Assembly: GCF_021341665.1 (NCBI RefSeq)
Contig: NZ_JAJTTH010000007.1
Coordinates: 124,001 to 188,000 of the forward strand
DNA: 64,000 bases
From: Pseudomonas sp. Au-Pse12
GTDB taxonomy: Bacteria > Pseudomonadota > Gammaproteobacteria > Pseudomonadales > Pseudomonadaceae
Direction of reading: 5' to 3'
The notes below the pieces were generated by a model. The model made no database searches, was not told the DNA's origin, and saw only the letters and a program-made list of their open reading frames with translations. Positions 48,509 through 57,287 of this stretch are shown here, piece by piece; the stretch's first letter is position 1; each line of letters starts with the position of its first letter. The translations under genes and the position numbers were made by a program.

Positions 48509-49447
48509 GTGAAAATTCGTCTCTCCATCCTCAGCTTGTTGTTTGCTGTGTCCGGCACCTTGATCGCGCACAGCGTCGACGCCAGCGAAACCACCGCGGC
48601 GCCAAGAGACACCTCACAACTGCATATCGCTTCCGGCAGCGCCCTGCTGCTGGATCTGCAAACCAATAAAGTCATCTATTCCAGCAACCCGGACGTGGTG
48701 GTGCCCATCGCCTCGGTGACCAAGCTGATGACCGCCATGGTGGTGCTGGACGCCAAGCTGCCCCTGAACGAATACATTTCCATGAACATCAGCGACACCC
48801 CGGAAATGAAGGGCGTGTTCTCCCGGGTCAAGCTCAACAGCGAACTGAGCCGCCGGGACACACTGCTGATTGCCCTGATGTCCTCGGAAAACCGTGCCGC
48901 CGCCAGCCTGGCCCACCACTACCCGGGCGGCTACGCGGCCTTTATCGCGGCAATGAACGCCAAGGCCAAGTCCCTGGGCATGACTCACACGCGCTACGTG
49001 GAACCCACGGGCCTGTCGATCCACAACGTTTCCACCGCCCGCGACCTGAGCAAGCTGTTGGTAGCCTCACGCAAATACCCACTGCTCAGCGAGTTGAGTA
49101 CCACCAAGGAAAAGACCGTGGCGTTTCGCAAACCCAACTACACCCTGGGTTTCCGTAACACCGACCACCTGGTCAACAAGGAAAAATGGGACATCAAGAT
49201 CACCAAGACCGGCTTCACCAACCAGGCTGGCCACTGCCTGGTGCTGGTTACCAGCATGGGCAATCGCCCGGTAGCCCTGGTGATTCTCGATGCCTTTGGC
49301 AAATACACCCACTTTGCCGATGCCAGCCGGATCCGCAATTGGGTCGAAACCGGCAAAAGCGGCTCGGTACCGGACGTCGCCCTGCGCTACAAGGCCGACA
49401 AGAATCTGAAGAACCATCAGATCGCCGCTCCCCAGGCATCACACTGA
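48509..49447 (+). CDS. pbpG: D-alanyl-D-alanine endopeptidase (penicillin-binding protein 7)
   Basis: A 312-residue periplasmic peptidoglycan hydrolase. A signal peptide (LSILSLLFAVSGTLIAHSVDA) is followed by the active-site motifs Ser69-V-T-Lys72, Ser126-E-Asn128 and Lys233-T-Gly235. PBP7 cleaves peptide cross-links. The start is GTG. The prophage attachment site lies only 62 bases upstream, so the native promoter may have been replaced or separated. Confidence 0.93.
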   Translation: MKIRLSILSLLFAVSGTLIAHSVDASETTAAPRDTSQLHIASGSALLLDLQTNKVIYSSNPDVVVPIASVTKLMTAMVVLDAKLPLNEYISMNISDTPEMKGVFSRVKLNSELSRRDTLLIALMSSENRAAASLAHHYPGGYAAFIAAMNAKAKSLGMTHTRYVEPTGLSIHNVSTARDLSKLLVASRKYPLLSELSTTKEKTVAFRKPNYTLGFRNTDHLVNKEKWDIKITKTGFTNQAGHCLVLVTSMGNRPVALVILDAFGKYTHFADASRIRNWVETGKSGSVPDVALRYKADKNLKNHQIAAPQASH

Positions 49448-49460
49448 TACTCGGTCAAAC

Positions 49461-49488
49461 AACAACGGCGCCCATGGGCGCCGTTGTT
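49461..49488. terminator. Bidirectional terminator between pbpG and the C39-like gene
   Basis: AACAACGGCGCC and GGCGCCGTTGTT form a 12-bp perfect stem around CATG, between convergent genes, with Ts on both sides. Confidence 0.85.
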
Positions 49489-49501
49489 GTCTGTACAGCC
49501 C

Positions 49502-50173
49502 TCAATGGCTATCGAGTGCCTTGCTCGCTCTGGCTGCGGCCTGCTCCTGGCCAGCCTGGGCCAGCTCATTGGCGGCCTTCAACCAGCGTTGGCGATCGAC
49601 CTGGGCCGGCAACTGGTTCGGTGCCTGAATCAATACGGCAAAGCTTCCGGCACTCTTCCAGGATGACTCGAACCCACTGAAGCTCATCAATTGCCGGCGG
49701 CTTTTCGCTCCGCGCAACAGCACCGTTTGCTTGGCGCGGTTATAACCGGCCAGCACCGCATAACGCGGCTCGGCCCAGAACGTCGCCCCCTCGGTAAAGC
49801 GCACCAGCACCGGGTAACCCGCCGCCACCTGGGTCAACAGCGCCGAAAGCTGGTTATCCAGGGGGTAGACGACCATGCCGTATTCCCGCGCCAGATTCTG
49901 CATGTTGTGCTGCAACTGGGCCTCGCCACCAGGCAAGTGCAAGGGCTTGTCGAGCAAACCGGGCGTGATCACCACGCCCTGCTGCGACAACATGCTGGCC
50001 AGAGCGCCAGGACCGCTCTGATACATCTCCCCACGGAAAAACGGCACGCTGTTGAGTTCCACCCGCTCCGGCAGACGCTGGATCTCCGGCTGCACACTGC
50101 CGGCACAACCGGCCAGGCTCAAGACACAGGCACTGGCCAGCAGCGCCGCTCGAAATCGAGGAAATACCCGCAC
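49502..50173 (-). CDS. Lipoprotein with degenerate C39-type peptidase domain
   Basis: A 223-residue lipoprotein: signal peptide ending LSLAGC with Cys23 as lipidation site. The domain VPFFRGEMYQSGPGALASML aligns with C39 peptidases (YQCGPAALA) but the catalytic Cys is Ser53, and the usual HY-V is PRYAV with Arg137 in place of His. It is therefore probably a non-catalytic peptide-binding protein. The C-terminus has a short helical TPR-like stretch (WLKAANELAQAGQEQAAARA). Confidence 0.82.
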   Translation of the reverse strand: MRVFPRFRAALLASACVLSLAGCAGSVQPEIQRLPERVELNSVPFFRGEMYQSGPGALASMLSQQGVVITPGLLDKPLHLPGGEAQLQHNMQNLAREYGMVVYPLDNQLSALLTQVAAGYPVLVRFTEGATFWAEPRYAVLAGYNRAKQTVLLRGAKSRRQLMSFSGFESSWKSAGSFAVLIQAPNQLPAQVDRQRWLKAANELAQAGQEQAAARASKALDSH

Positions 50174-50397
50174 TCTCTTGCTCTCTATTCAGACGCCGGA
50201 CGACCCACTCCCGGCTGGGGCCCTGATAATAGGGCGCTCGCAGGCCAGGGTATAGCGTTAGGCGGCAGTTAATTGAAAACCATAGAGCGAAGTGTTCGAA
50301 GGCTCTCGACTATTGGTCAATAGCTTGAAACACACCGGCTACTAGACTGTCGATTGTTAAGCGTGTATGCCCCGAACCGGGCATAAAGGAGGCACTG

Positions 50398-50565
50398 ATG
50401 AGCCTGACAACCACCATCCTGCTGCTGATCCTCGGCTGGCTGGCAGTAGCCGCCGCGATGCTCTGGGGCGTGCTGCGCATCACCCGCCGCCACCATCAGC
50501 CCCGGCAGCCAGCCCCCGTGACCAAGGCGGAAAAGACCACGCGGCGTCCTGCCCCCGCCCACTGA
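50398..50565 (+). CDS. Small membrane protein (55 residues)
   Basis: ATG at 50398 preceded by AAGGAGG. One N-terminal membrane helix (LLLILGWLAVAAAMLWGVL) then a basic, proline-rich tail (RRHHQPRQPAPVTKAEKTTR). Typical of small inner-membrane proteins. Function unknown. Confidence 0.65.
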   Translation: MSLTTTILLLILGWLAVAAAMLWGVLRITRRHHQPRQPAPVTKAEKTTRRPAPAH

Positions 50566-50596
50566 CCTGGGGTTTTCCTTCGTTCAAAAACAACAC

Positions 50597-50627
50597 GGCC
50601 GCCTGACTCCAGCGAGTACAGGCGGCC
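50597..50627. terminator. Hairpin between convergent small gene and terC
   Basis: GGCCGCCTG (50597-50605) pairs with CAGGCGGCC (50619-50627). No strong T-run. Likely a shared terminator. Confidence 0.5.
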
Positions 50628-50645
50628 GCTTGCCGTGGCTGCAAA

Positions 50646-51398
50646 TCAGGCGTCGTGGCGTGCCTGACGCTTCTGCCGGGCCCGGCGAGCCAGCATGTTG
50701 AGGCTCTCGATGGCCGCCGAGAACGCCATCGCCGCATACACATAGCCCTTGGGCACATGGGCGCCGAAGCCTTCGGCGATCAGGGTCATGCCGATCATGA
50801 TCAAGAAGCCAAGGGCCAGCATCACCACGGTCGGGTTGTCGTTGATGAACTTGGCCAGCGGCTCGGCAGCCAGCAGCATCACCAGCACCGACACCACCAC
50901 GGCAATGATCATGATCGGCAAGTGCTCGGTCATGCCCACCGCCGTAATGATGCTGTCGATGGAGAACACCATGTCCAGCAACAGGATCTGGCCGATCGCC
51001 GCAGCAAAGCCGATGGCCACGCCCGGGGTCTCGGTCTTCGCCTGCTCAGGCTCGGGATCCATGCTGTGGTGGATTTCCGTGGTGGCTTTCCACACCAGGA
51101 ACAGGCCACCGGCAATCAGGATCATGTCTTTCCAGGAGAAGCTCTGCCCCATCACTTCAATCACCGGCTCGGTGAGCTGGACGATGAAGGCAATGGTGCT
51201 GAGCAACGCCAGGCGCAGGAACAGGGCCATGCCGATACCGATGCGCCGCGCCTTGGCCCGATGCTTTTCCGGCAACTTGTTGGTGAGGATGGAGATAAAG
51301 ATCAGGTTGTCGATGCCAAGCACGATCTCCATCACCACCAGGGTGGCCAGGGCGACCCAGGCGGTAGGGCTTGCAGCGAGCTGTAAAAGGTATTCCAT
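50646..51398 (-). CDS. TerC family integral membrane protein
   Basis: A 250-residue protein with about seven membrane helices. TerC motifs: VMEIVLGIDNLIFISIL and LLLDMVFSIDSIITAVGM, with Asp residues inside the helices. Family members are linked to metal (manganese) export or tellurite resistance. A loop around residues 112-125 is soluble and acidic. Lies before a small lipoprotein gene on the same strand. Confidence 0.9.
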   Translation of the reverse strand: MEYLLQLAASPTAWVALATLVVMEIVLGIDNLIFISILTNKLPEKHRAKARRIGIGMALFLRLALLSTIAFIVQLTEPVIEVMGQSFSWKDMILIAGGLFLVWKATTEIHHSMDPEPEQAKTETPGVAIGFAAAIGQILLLDMVFSIDSIITAVGMTEHLPIMIIAVVVSVLVMLLAAEPLAKFINDNPTVVMLALGFLIMIGMTLIAEGFGAHVPKGYVYAAMAFSAAIESLNMLARRARQKRQARHDA

Positions 51399-51428
51399 GG
51401 GTCAATCCTGACTCGGTTGGATGAAAGA

Positions 51429-51680
51429 TCAGATTTCCTGGGACGCCGGCGCTTGTGGCTTCTCGCTGTCGTCTTCTGGTTTTTCCTTGCCCGTCACGCT
51501 TTGCGTGGCATCGCTGAGCGCCTGTTCCGCCGCCTTGTGGGTGTCGTCGATCGCCTGCTTGGCCGACTCCGCCGCCTTGCCCAGCATCTGTTGAGCGCTT
51601 TTTTCCGCCTGGTCACAACCCGCCAGGGCCAGCATAGACAGGGCCAGCAGCGATGCTGCGCCCAAGGTTTTGAATGACAT
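51429..51680 (-). CDS. Small lipoprotein
   Basis: An 83-residue protein with a lipoprotein signal ending LALAGC (Cys22) and a helical, charged remainder (EKSAQQMLGKAAESAKQAID) ending in a disordered Pro/Glu/Lys tail. Function unknown. It lies 30 bases upstream of terC and may share its transcript. Confidence 0.75.
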   Translation of the reverse strand: MSFKTLGAASLLALSMLALAGCDQAEKSAQQMLGKAAESAKQAIDDTHKAAEQALSDATQSVTGKEKPEDDSEKPQAPASQEI

Positions 51681-51814
51681 GCCGTATTCCTCGATAGAAC
51701 GAACGGGGCCCAGCAGGGCCCCGGCGATAGCGAGGCATTCTAAGGAGCTCGATACTTCAGGAAAATTCGTTTTTTTAGCAGTTATACTTCGGTTTTTACG
51801 AACTGAATGCCCCC

Positions 51815-52720
51815 ATGCTCAACTACCGCCAACTGCACTATTTCTGGGTTGTGGCCAAGACCGGCAGCATCGTCCGCGCCTGCGAGCAACTCAACCTGAC
51901 CCCACAGACCATCAGCGGGCAGATCAGCCTGCTGGAACAGACCTACGGCATCGAACTGTTTCGCCGGGTCGGCCGCCAGTTGGAGTTGACCGAAGCCGGG
52001 CGTCAGACCCTGCCCTACGCCGAGCAGATGTTCCAACTCGGCGGCGAACTGGAAGCCATGCTCCGCGCGCGCCCCGACGAACAGCAGATCCAGTTCCGTG
52101 TCGGCGTGGCGGATGTGGTGCCCAAGTCCATCGTCTACCGCCTGATCGCCCCGACCATGGAGCTCAGCGAACCGATCCGCCTGACCTGCCGCGAAGACAA
52201 GCTCGAACGCCTGCTGGCCGATCTGGCCATCCAGCGCCTGGACCTGGTGATTTCCGACAGCCCGATGCCCTCGCACCTGGACATCAAGGGCTACAGCCAG
52301 AAACTCGGGGAATGTGGCATCAGTTTCTTCGCCACCGCGGAACTGGCTCGGCTGCACGGCGCCGACTTTCCTCGCGGCCTGCACGGCGCGCCGCTGCTGA
52401 TTCCCGGACAGGAAACCGTGGTGCGCAGCCGCTTGTTGCGCTGGTTCGCCGAACAACAGCTACAGCCACGGATCATCGGTGAATTCGACGACAGCGCCCT
52501 GATGCAGGCGTTCGGCCAATCCGGCAGTGGGATCTTCATCGCCCCCAGCGTGATTGCCGACGAAGTCAGGCAGCAGTACGGGGTGCAGTTGATTGGCCAG
52601 ACCGATGCCGTGGCCGAGTCGTTCTACGCCATTTCCGTGGAGCGCAAGGTCAAGCACCCGGGCATCGTGGCCATTACCGAAGGGGCGCGGCGGGAATTGT
52701 TCACCCCGCTCCAGCACTGA
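51815..52720 (+). CDS. nhaR: LysR-type regulator NhaR
   Basis: A 301-residue LysR protein. The N-terminal winged helix is LNYRQLHYFWVVAKTGSIVR with TPQTISGQISLLEQTYGIEL; the effector domain follows. The sequence is that of NhaR, the Na+-responsive activator of the NhaA antiporter in E. coli. No nhaA neighbour is present, so the target here is open. It converges end-to-end with the MFS gene (stop at 52720, next stop at 52721). Confidence 0.85.
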   Translation: MLNYRQLHYFWVVAKTGSIVRACEQLNLTPQTISGQISLLEQTYGIELFRRVGRQLELTEAGRQTLPYAEQMFQLGGELEAMLRARPDEQQIQFRVGVADVVPKSIVYRLIAPTMELSEPIRLTCREDKLERLLADLAIQRLDLVISDSPMPSHLDIKGYSQKLGECGISFFATAELARLHGADFPRGLHGAPLLIPGQETVVRSRLLRWFAEQQLQPRIIGEFDDSALMQAFGQSGSGIFIAPSVIADEVRQQYGVQLIGQTDAVAESFYAISVERKVKHPGIVAITEGARRELFTPLQH

Positions 52721-53878
52721 TCAGGAAGCGCAGACGCTTGGTGCTTTCAACTTCATCAGCAACAGCGCCAGGGCAATCGACAGCAGAATGAAACCCGAGG
52801 CCGCGAACCCAAGGCTGCCCAGGCCCAGGGTATCGATCACCCGACCGCCGACCATCGCCCCCAGGCCAATCCCCAGGTTGGCCCCGGCAATGTTCAACGA
52901 CGCGGCGAAGGCCGGCGCTTGTGGCGCGGCCTTGATCAGGCGCACATGGCTGACCAGGAACATCGCCGCCTGGGTCACGCCCCAGATGGCCATGGCCGCC
53001 GCCAGCCCCAGGGTCGAATGGATGCTCGGCACCAGCGCGACCATGCCGCCGATCATCAGGGCGCAGAACACCATGGAAGCGATCAACGGGTGACGGTCCA
53101 CCGCCCGGCCGCCCAGGGAGTTGCCGATCAAACCCACTGCGCCGAAGCCCATCAGGCACCAGCCCACCAGCGTGCCGTCGAACCCGGCCAGGCGCTCGAG
53201 AATGTCCGCCAGGTAGGTGTAGGCCGTGAACATGCCGCTGAACACCAGGATCGACAGCAGCACATGCCCCTGCATCAGCGGGCTGCGCAGGATGCGAAAC
53301 TGCGCGCGCAGGCTTACCTGCTCGTTGTGCGAACGGGTCTGGGGCAGGTAGATGAACAGCAACAGGGCCTTGGCGAAGGCCACCACCGCGAGGATACCGA
53401 AGGCGCTGCGCCAGCCGAACGCATCAGCGATCAGGGTGCCCACGGGAATCCCGAACACCGTGGCGCAGACAATGCCGAAGCCGATCTTGGCAATCGCCCG
53501 CCCGGCGTAGTCCGGCCCGACAATGTCCACCGCGGTCTCGCTGGCCAGGGCCCAGAACACCGGCAACCCCAGGGCCGGCACCAACCGCGCCAGGGACATC
53601 ACCCAGATATTCGGCGCCAGCGCCGCCAGGGTATTGGCCAGGCCGAACATCACCAGCACGCTGATAAACAGCTTCTTGCGTGGAAAACGCGCGAAGTACG
53701 CCGTCAGGAATGGCCCGAAGGCAGCAACGGTGAAGGCGAACAGGGTCACCAGCAGCCCAGCCTGGGACACGCTGACCTGCAAGTCGCGGGCAATCGACGG
53801 CAACAGGCCGACAATGATGAATTCCGTGGTCAGCACGGTAAAACCCGCGGCCGACAACAGCAGGATGGGCAACAGCAT
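52721..53878 (-). CDS. MFS transporter, DHA1 (AraJ-like) family
   Basis: A 385-residue protein with 12 predicted membrane helices. The first helices contain FTVLTTEFIIVGLLPSIARD, the sugar-efflux/DHA1 signature, and the 2-3 loop is FARFPRKKLF. The chosen ATG at 53878 has CTGGAG six bases upstream; the frame opens six codons earlier. Likely a drug or sugar exporter; substrate unknown. Confidence 0.85.
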   Translation of the reverse strand: MLLPILLLSAAGFTVLTTEFIIVGLLPSIARDLQVSVSQAGLLVTLFAFTVAAFGPFLTAYFARFPRKKLFISVLVMFGLANTLAALAPNIWVMSLARLVPALGLPVFWALASETAVDIVGPDYAGRAIAKIGFGIVCATVFGIPVGTLIADAFGWRSAFGILAVVAFAKALLLFIYLPQTRSHNEQVSLRAQFRILRSPLMQGHVLLSILVFSGMFTAYTYLADILERLAGFDGTLVGWCLMGFGAVGLIGNSLGGRAVDRHPLIASMVFCALMIGGMVALVPSIHSTLGLAAAMAIWGVTQAAMFLVSHVRLIKAAPQAPAFAASLNIAGANLGIGLGAMVGGRVIDTLGLGSLGFAASGFILLSIALALLLMKLKAPSVCAS

Positions 53879-54203
53879 GCAGAACTCCAGCAACAACGAC
53901 AGCAGCGACAGCCCGAAGGGCCCGCTGACTGAATGGAAAAGGGGATGGCGAATCTTAACAGAGTGGCCATGGCTGCGTGCAACCCTGAAGAGGCAAGTGG
54001 CAGATCGTCACATCGACGCGGTAAGCCCGGCCCGCTGTGATAAAGTCCGCTCCCTGCTAAAAACAGGCCCTGTCGAGTTCGTCTGCCTGTCCAACGTCTC
54101 GATCGCCCGTCGCCTTTTCAGACTGCGTCTGTGCCTGCCGGCTCAACCACCGTCGCTGGCGACCGGCAGGCTCCGCACATTAAAAAAAAACAGAGATACC
54201 GCT
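53879..54203. other. Intergenic region upstream of sstT
   Basis: No gene seen. It holds divergent promoters of the MFS gene and sstT, and a 9-bp hairpin GCCTGCCGG/CCGGCAGGC (54133-54141 with 54163-54171) followed by a run of nine As just before the sstT start. The hairpin could shape sstT leader translation. Confidence 0.45.
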
Positions 54204-55436
54204 ATGAGCGCTTCACCTCCTTCCTTTCTGCAGTCCCTCAAACGCCTCAGCCTGGTCACGCAGATCGTCATCGGCCTGATTGCCGGCATCGCCCTGGCAC
54301 TGCTGGCACCCGAGGTGGCGAAATCCACCACCTTTATCGGCAAGGTCTTTGTCTCGGCGCTCAAGGCCGTGGCACCGATCCTGGTGTTCGTGCTGGTCAT
54401 GGCCTCCATCGCCAACCACAAGCACGGCCAGGAAACCCATATCCGGCCGATCCTGGTGCTCTACCTGCTGGGCACCTTCGCCGCCGCCGTGGTCGCAGTG
54501 ATCGCCAGCAGCCTGTTCCCTTCCGCCCTGGTGCTGTCCACCCACGACGTGGCCATCAGCGCGCCCGGCGGTATCACCGAGGTGCTGCAAAGCCTGCTGC
54601 TGAGCGTGGTGGACAACCCGGTCAGCGCCCTGATGAACGCCAACTTCATCGGCATCCTGGCCTGGGCCATCGGCATGGGCGTGGCCATCCGCCATGCCGG
54701 CGAGACCACCCGCACCGTGCTCGACGACCTGTCCAACGGGGTGACCGTCATCGTGCGTGTGGTGATCCGCTTCGCGCCCCTGGGGATCTTCGGCCTGGTG
54801 GCCTCGACCCTGGCCACCTCGGGCTTCGACGCCCTGCTCGGCTACCTGCACCTGCTGGCGGTATTGATCGGCTGCATGCTGTTCGTGGCCCTGGTGATGA
54901 ACCCGCTGATCGTGTTCTGGAAAATCCGCCGCAACCCCTTCCCGCTGGTGCTGACCTGCCTGCGCGAGAGCGGCATCACCGCCTTCTTCACCCGCAGCTC
55001 GGCCGCCAACATTCCGGTCAACCTGGAACTGAGCAAGCGCCTGGGCCTGCATGAAGACACTTACTCGGTGTCGATCCCGCTGGGTGCCACCATCAACATG
55101 GCCGGCGCGGCGATCACCATCACCGTGCTGACCCTGGCCGCCGTGCACACCCTGGGCATAGCCGTGGACCTGCCGACCGCGGTGCTGCTCAGCGTGGTCG
55201 CGGCCATCTGTGCCTGTGGCGCCTCCGGCGTGGCCGGCGGCTCGCTGCTGCTGATTCCCCTGGCGTGCAGCCTGTTCGGCATTCCCAGCGAGATCGCCAT
55301 GCAGGTGGTCGCCGTGGGTTTCATCATCGGCGTGCTGCAGGACTCGGCGGAAACCGCGCTGAACTCCTCCACCGACGTACTCTTCACGGCCGCCGCGTGC
55401 ATGGCCCAGGAAGACAAGGCGCAAGCCGCAGCCTGA
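54204..55436 (+). CDS. sstT: Serine/threonine:Na+ symporter SstT
   Basis: A 410-residue DAACS-family transporter. Hairpin motifs with Ser-rich tips are visible: FFTRSSAANIPVNLELSKRL and GATINMAGAAITITVLTLAA, and CACGASGVAGGSLLLIPLAC. It imports Ser/Thr with sodium. The start MSASPPSFLQSLKRLSLVTQ was chosen because the long open frame upstream crosses the promoter region. A strong terminator follows. Confidence 0.92.
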   Translation: MSASPPSFLQSLKRLSLVTQIVIGLIAGIALALLAPEVAKSTTFIGKVFVSALKAVAPILVFVLVMASIANHKHGQETHIRPILVLYLLGTFAAAVVAVIASSLFPSALVLSTHDVAISAPGGITEVLQSLLLSVVDNPVSALMNANFIGILAWAIGMGVAIRHAGETTRTVLDDLSNGVTVIVRVVIRFAPLGIFGLVASTLATSGFDALLGYLHLLAVLIGCMLFVALVMNPLIVFWKIRRNPFPLVLTCLRESGITAFFTRSSAANIPVNLELSKRLGLHEDTYSVSIPLGATINMAGAAITITVLTLAAVHTLGIAVDLPTAVLLSVVAAICACGASGVAGGSLLLIPLACSLFGIPSEIAMQVVAVGFIIGVLQDSAETALNSSTDVLFTAAACMAQEDKAQAAA

Positions 55437-55450
55437 TCCTGCGTCCACTA

Positions 55451-55485
55451 AAAAGCCCGGCCAGGGTCAACCTGGCCGGGCTTTT
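55451..55485. terminator. Bidirectional terminator between sstT and the DUF1993 gene
   Basis: AAAAGCCCGGCCAGG pairs with CCTGGCCGGGCTTTT, a 15-bp perfect stem around GTCAA with T-runs on both strands, between convergent genes. Confidence 0.92.
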
Positions 55486-55500
55486 TTATCACCTGGGGTT

Positions 55501-56010
55501 TTAGAACGCGCCCATGTAATCGCGCTTGCCCACTTCCACGCCGTTGTGACGCAGGATCGCGTAGGTGGTGGTGACGTGGAAGAAGAACTGCGGCAGGCCG
55601 TAGGTCAGCAGGTAGGACTGGCCGCTGAAGCGCTTCTCTTTCGGCGTGCCCGGACGGGTCACGATCTCGATGCCTTCCTTGCCATCGATCTGCGCCGGCT
55701 GGAGGCCGTCGATAAAGGCCAGGACCTTGGCGATCAACGCCTGCAAGTCGGCGAAGGTGGTTTCAGTGTCGTCGTACTTGGGCAGCTCGACCTCGGCCAG
55801 GCGCGCCGAAACGCCCTTGGCGAAATCCACGGCGATCTGCACCTGACGCACCAGCGGGAACATGTCCGGGTACAGGCGCGCCTGCAACAGGGCGTTCGGC
55901 TCGATGTTCTTCGCCGTGGCGTGGGCTTCGGCCTTGTGCAGGACATCGCTCAGGGCATTGAGCATTTGCTTGAAGACAGGAACGGAAGCGGCGTACAGGG
56001 AAATAGTCAT
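55501..56010 (-). CDS. DUF1993 family protein
   Basis: A 169-residue protein starting MTISLYAASVPVFKQMLNAL with RLYPDMFPLVRQVQIAVDFA and YGLPQFFFHVTTTYAILRHN, the conserved blocks of DUF1993 (DinB-like four-helix fold). Function unknown. Soluble. Confidence 0.88.
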   Translation of the reverse strand: MTISLYAASVPVFKQMLNALSDVLHKAEAHATAKNIEPNALLQARLYPDMFPLVRQVQIAVDFAKGVSARLAEVELPKYDDTETTFADLQALIAKVLAFIDGLQPAQIDGKEGIEIVTRPGTPKEKRFSGQSYLLTYGLPQFFFHVTTTYAILRHNGVEVGKRDYMGAF

Positions 56011-56081
56011 GACAGTCTCGACTGGGATGGCGGGAAAACAACAAGCCGCGATTATAGCGGCACAGGGCCCACCCGGTGGGT

Positions 56082-57110
56082 TTATCCAGGGCGGTCCTGG
56101 CGATAGGCGCTGGGGGCCACGCCGAACCAGCGCTTGAAACTCTGGGAGAAACTCGACAAGTCACTGAAGCCCAGCCGTTCGGCGATCTGCGTCAGGCTCA
56201 GCGCCGTCTCGCCAAGCAGTTCCAGGGCCCGAGCGCTGCGTTGCTGGGCCAGCAACTGGCGGTACGTGGTGCCCTCCTCCTGCAAGCGGCGCTTCAAGCT
56301 ACGCACGCTGGTGTGGTTCAGGCGGGCCAGGCTTGGCAGACACGGCATCACCCCGGCCGGCAAACCGTCGAGCTGCTGGCGCACCCGCGCGGCGACCCCC
56401 TGGTGGGCCAGGCGCCGCGCCAGCAATTGCGCACACATCTGCTCACACATCGCCACGGTCAGGGGGTTGGCCTGGGGCAACGGCCGGTCGAGGAAATGTG
56501 CGGCAAACGCCAGGCTGTCGGCGCCACCCTGGTAGGCCGGACGCAACCCCAGAATCTGCCCCCTGGCCGCCTGCGCCATGCCCGTGGGGCAAGCCCCGGC
56601 ACGCGTGAAGCGGCTCAACTGGAAATCGGCGCCGACGATCTCTTGCATCAGTACCGCGGCGGCGGCCATGTCCCGTTGCAACAGAAACTCGCCCAGGGCC
56701 AAGTCCTTGACTGGCGGCAAGCTGAAGCTCAGCACGCCCAGCCCACCCTCCAGTCGATAGCCGATGCCAGCGAAGGCGTAAGTCAGCGGCAGGAAACGCA
56801 AGGCCAGGGCCAGGGCATCCGCCGGGGTGGCACTGCTGATCAGGCCATAACCGAACAGGCCGTAGGTGGAAAAGTGATAGCGCGCACCCACTTCGTATCC
56901 CAGGCCTTGCGGGTGCCCCAGCGCCGCCAGCAGGTTGCTGGCCAAGCGCAGCTCCTGAGCGGCCAGCAGCAGGCTGTTGGGGTCCTGCAGTTGCTCCAGG
57001 CCAAGGCCGGTGCCCGCCAGCAAGCGCCTTGGCGACACGCCCTGGTCACGGCCAAAACTCAGTAGCAGCTGGGCGCTGGACGGCCCTCGGGTAAATGACT
57101 GAATGCTCAT
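56082..57110 (-). CDS. AraC-family regulator with Arabinose_bd-type sensor domain
   Basis: A 342-residue regulator. The N-terminal ~200 residues form the OruR/Arabinose_bd-type sensor (GARYHFSTYGLFGYGLISSA). The C-terminal AraC DNA-binding domain contains SVRSLKRRLQEEGTTYRQLL and IAERLGFSDLSSFSQSFKRW. It is divergent from the monooxygenase-esterase gene across 177 bases and is its probable activator. Confidence 0.9.
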   Translation of the reverse strand: MSIQSFTRGPSSAQLLLSFGRDQGVSPRRLLAGTGLGLEQLQDPNSLLLAAQELRLASNLLAALGHPQGLGYEVGARYHFSTYGLFGYGLISSATPADALALALRFLPLTYAFAGIGYRLEGGLGVLSFSLPPVKDLALGEFLLQRDMAAAAVLMQEIVGADFQLSRFTRAGACPTGMAQAARGQILGLRPAYQGGADSLAFAAHFLDRPLPQANPLTVAMCEQMCAQLLARRLAHQGVAARVRQQLDGLPAGVMPCLPSLARLNHTSVRSLKRRLQEEGTTYRQLLAQQRSARALELLGETALSLTQIAERLGFSDLSSFSQSFKRWFGVAPSAYRQDRPG

Positions 57111-57287
57111 GGGTGCGACTCACCAGGCAATGCATTGGCCCAAATACTAAAGCACTTGTCCCGTTGCAGCATGGGGTCCACGGGTTATTCCCCGCATGCT
57201 TCACTGATCGGGGTCGCACCACAGACACAGGGCAGTGGCCCCGGGAGCATCAACCCTGCGCCGCACAACAATAACAACGAGGTCGTC

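Noticed and set aside
54213..55448. 411-codon His/Gln/Gly-rich minus-strand ORF
   Set aside because: Antisense shadow of sstT; composition reflects high GC codon structure, not a protein.
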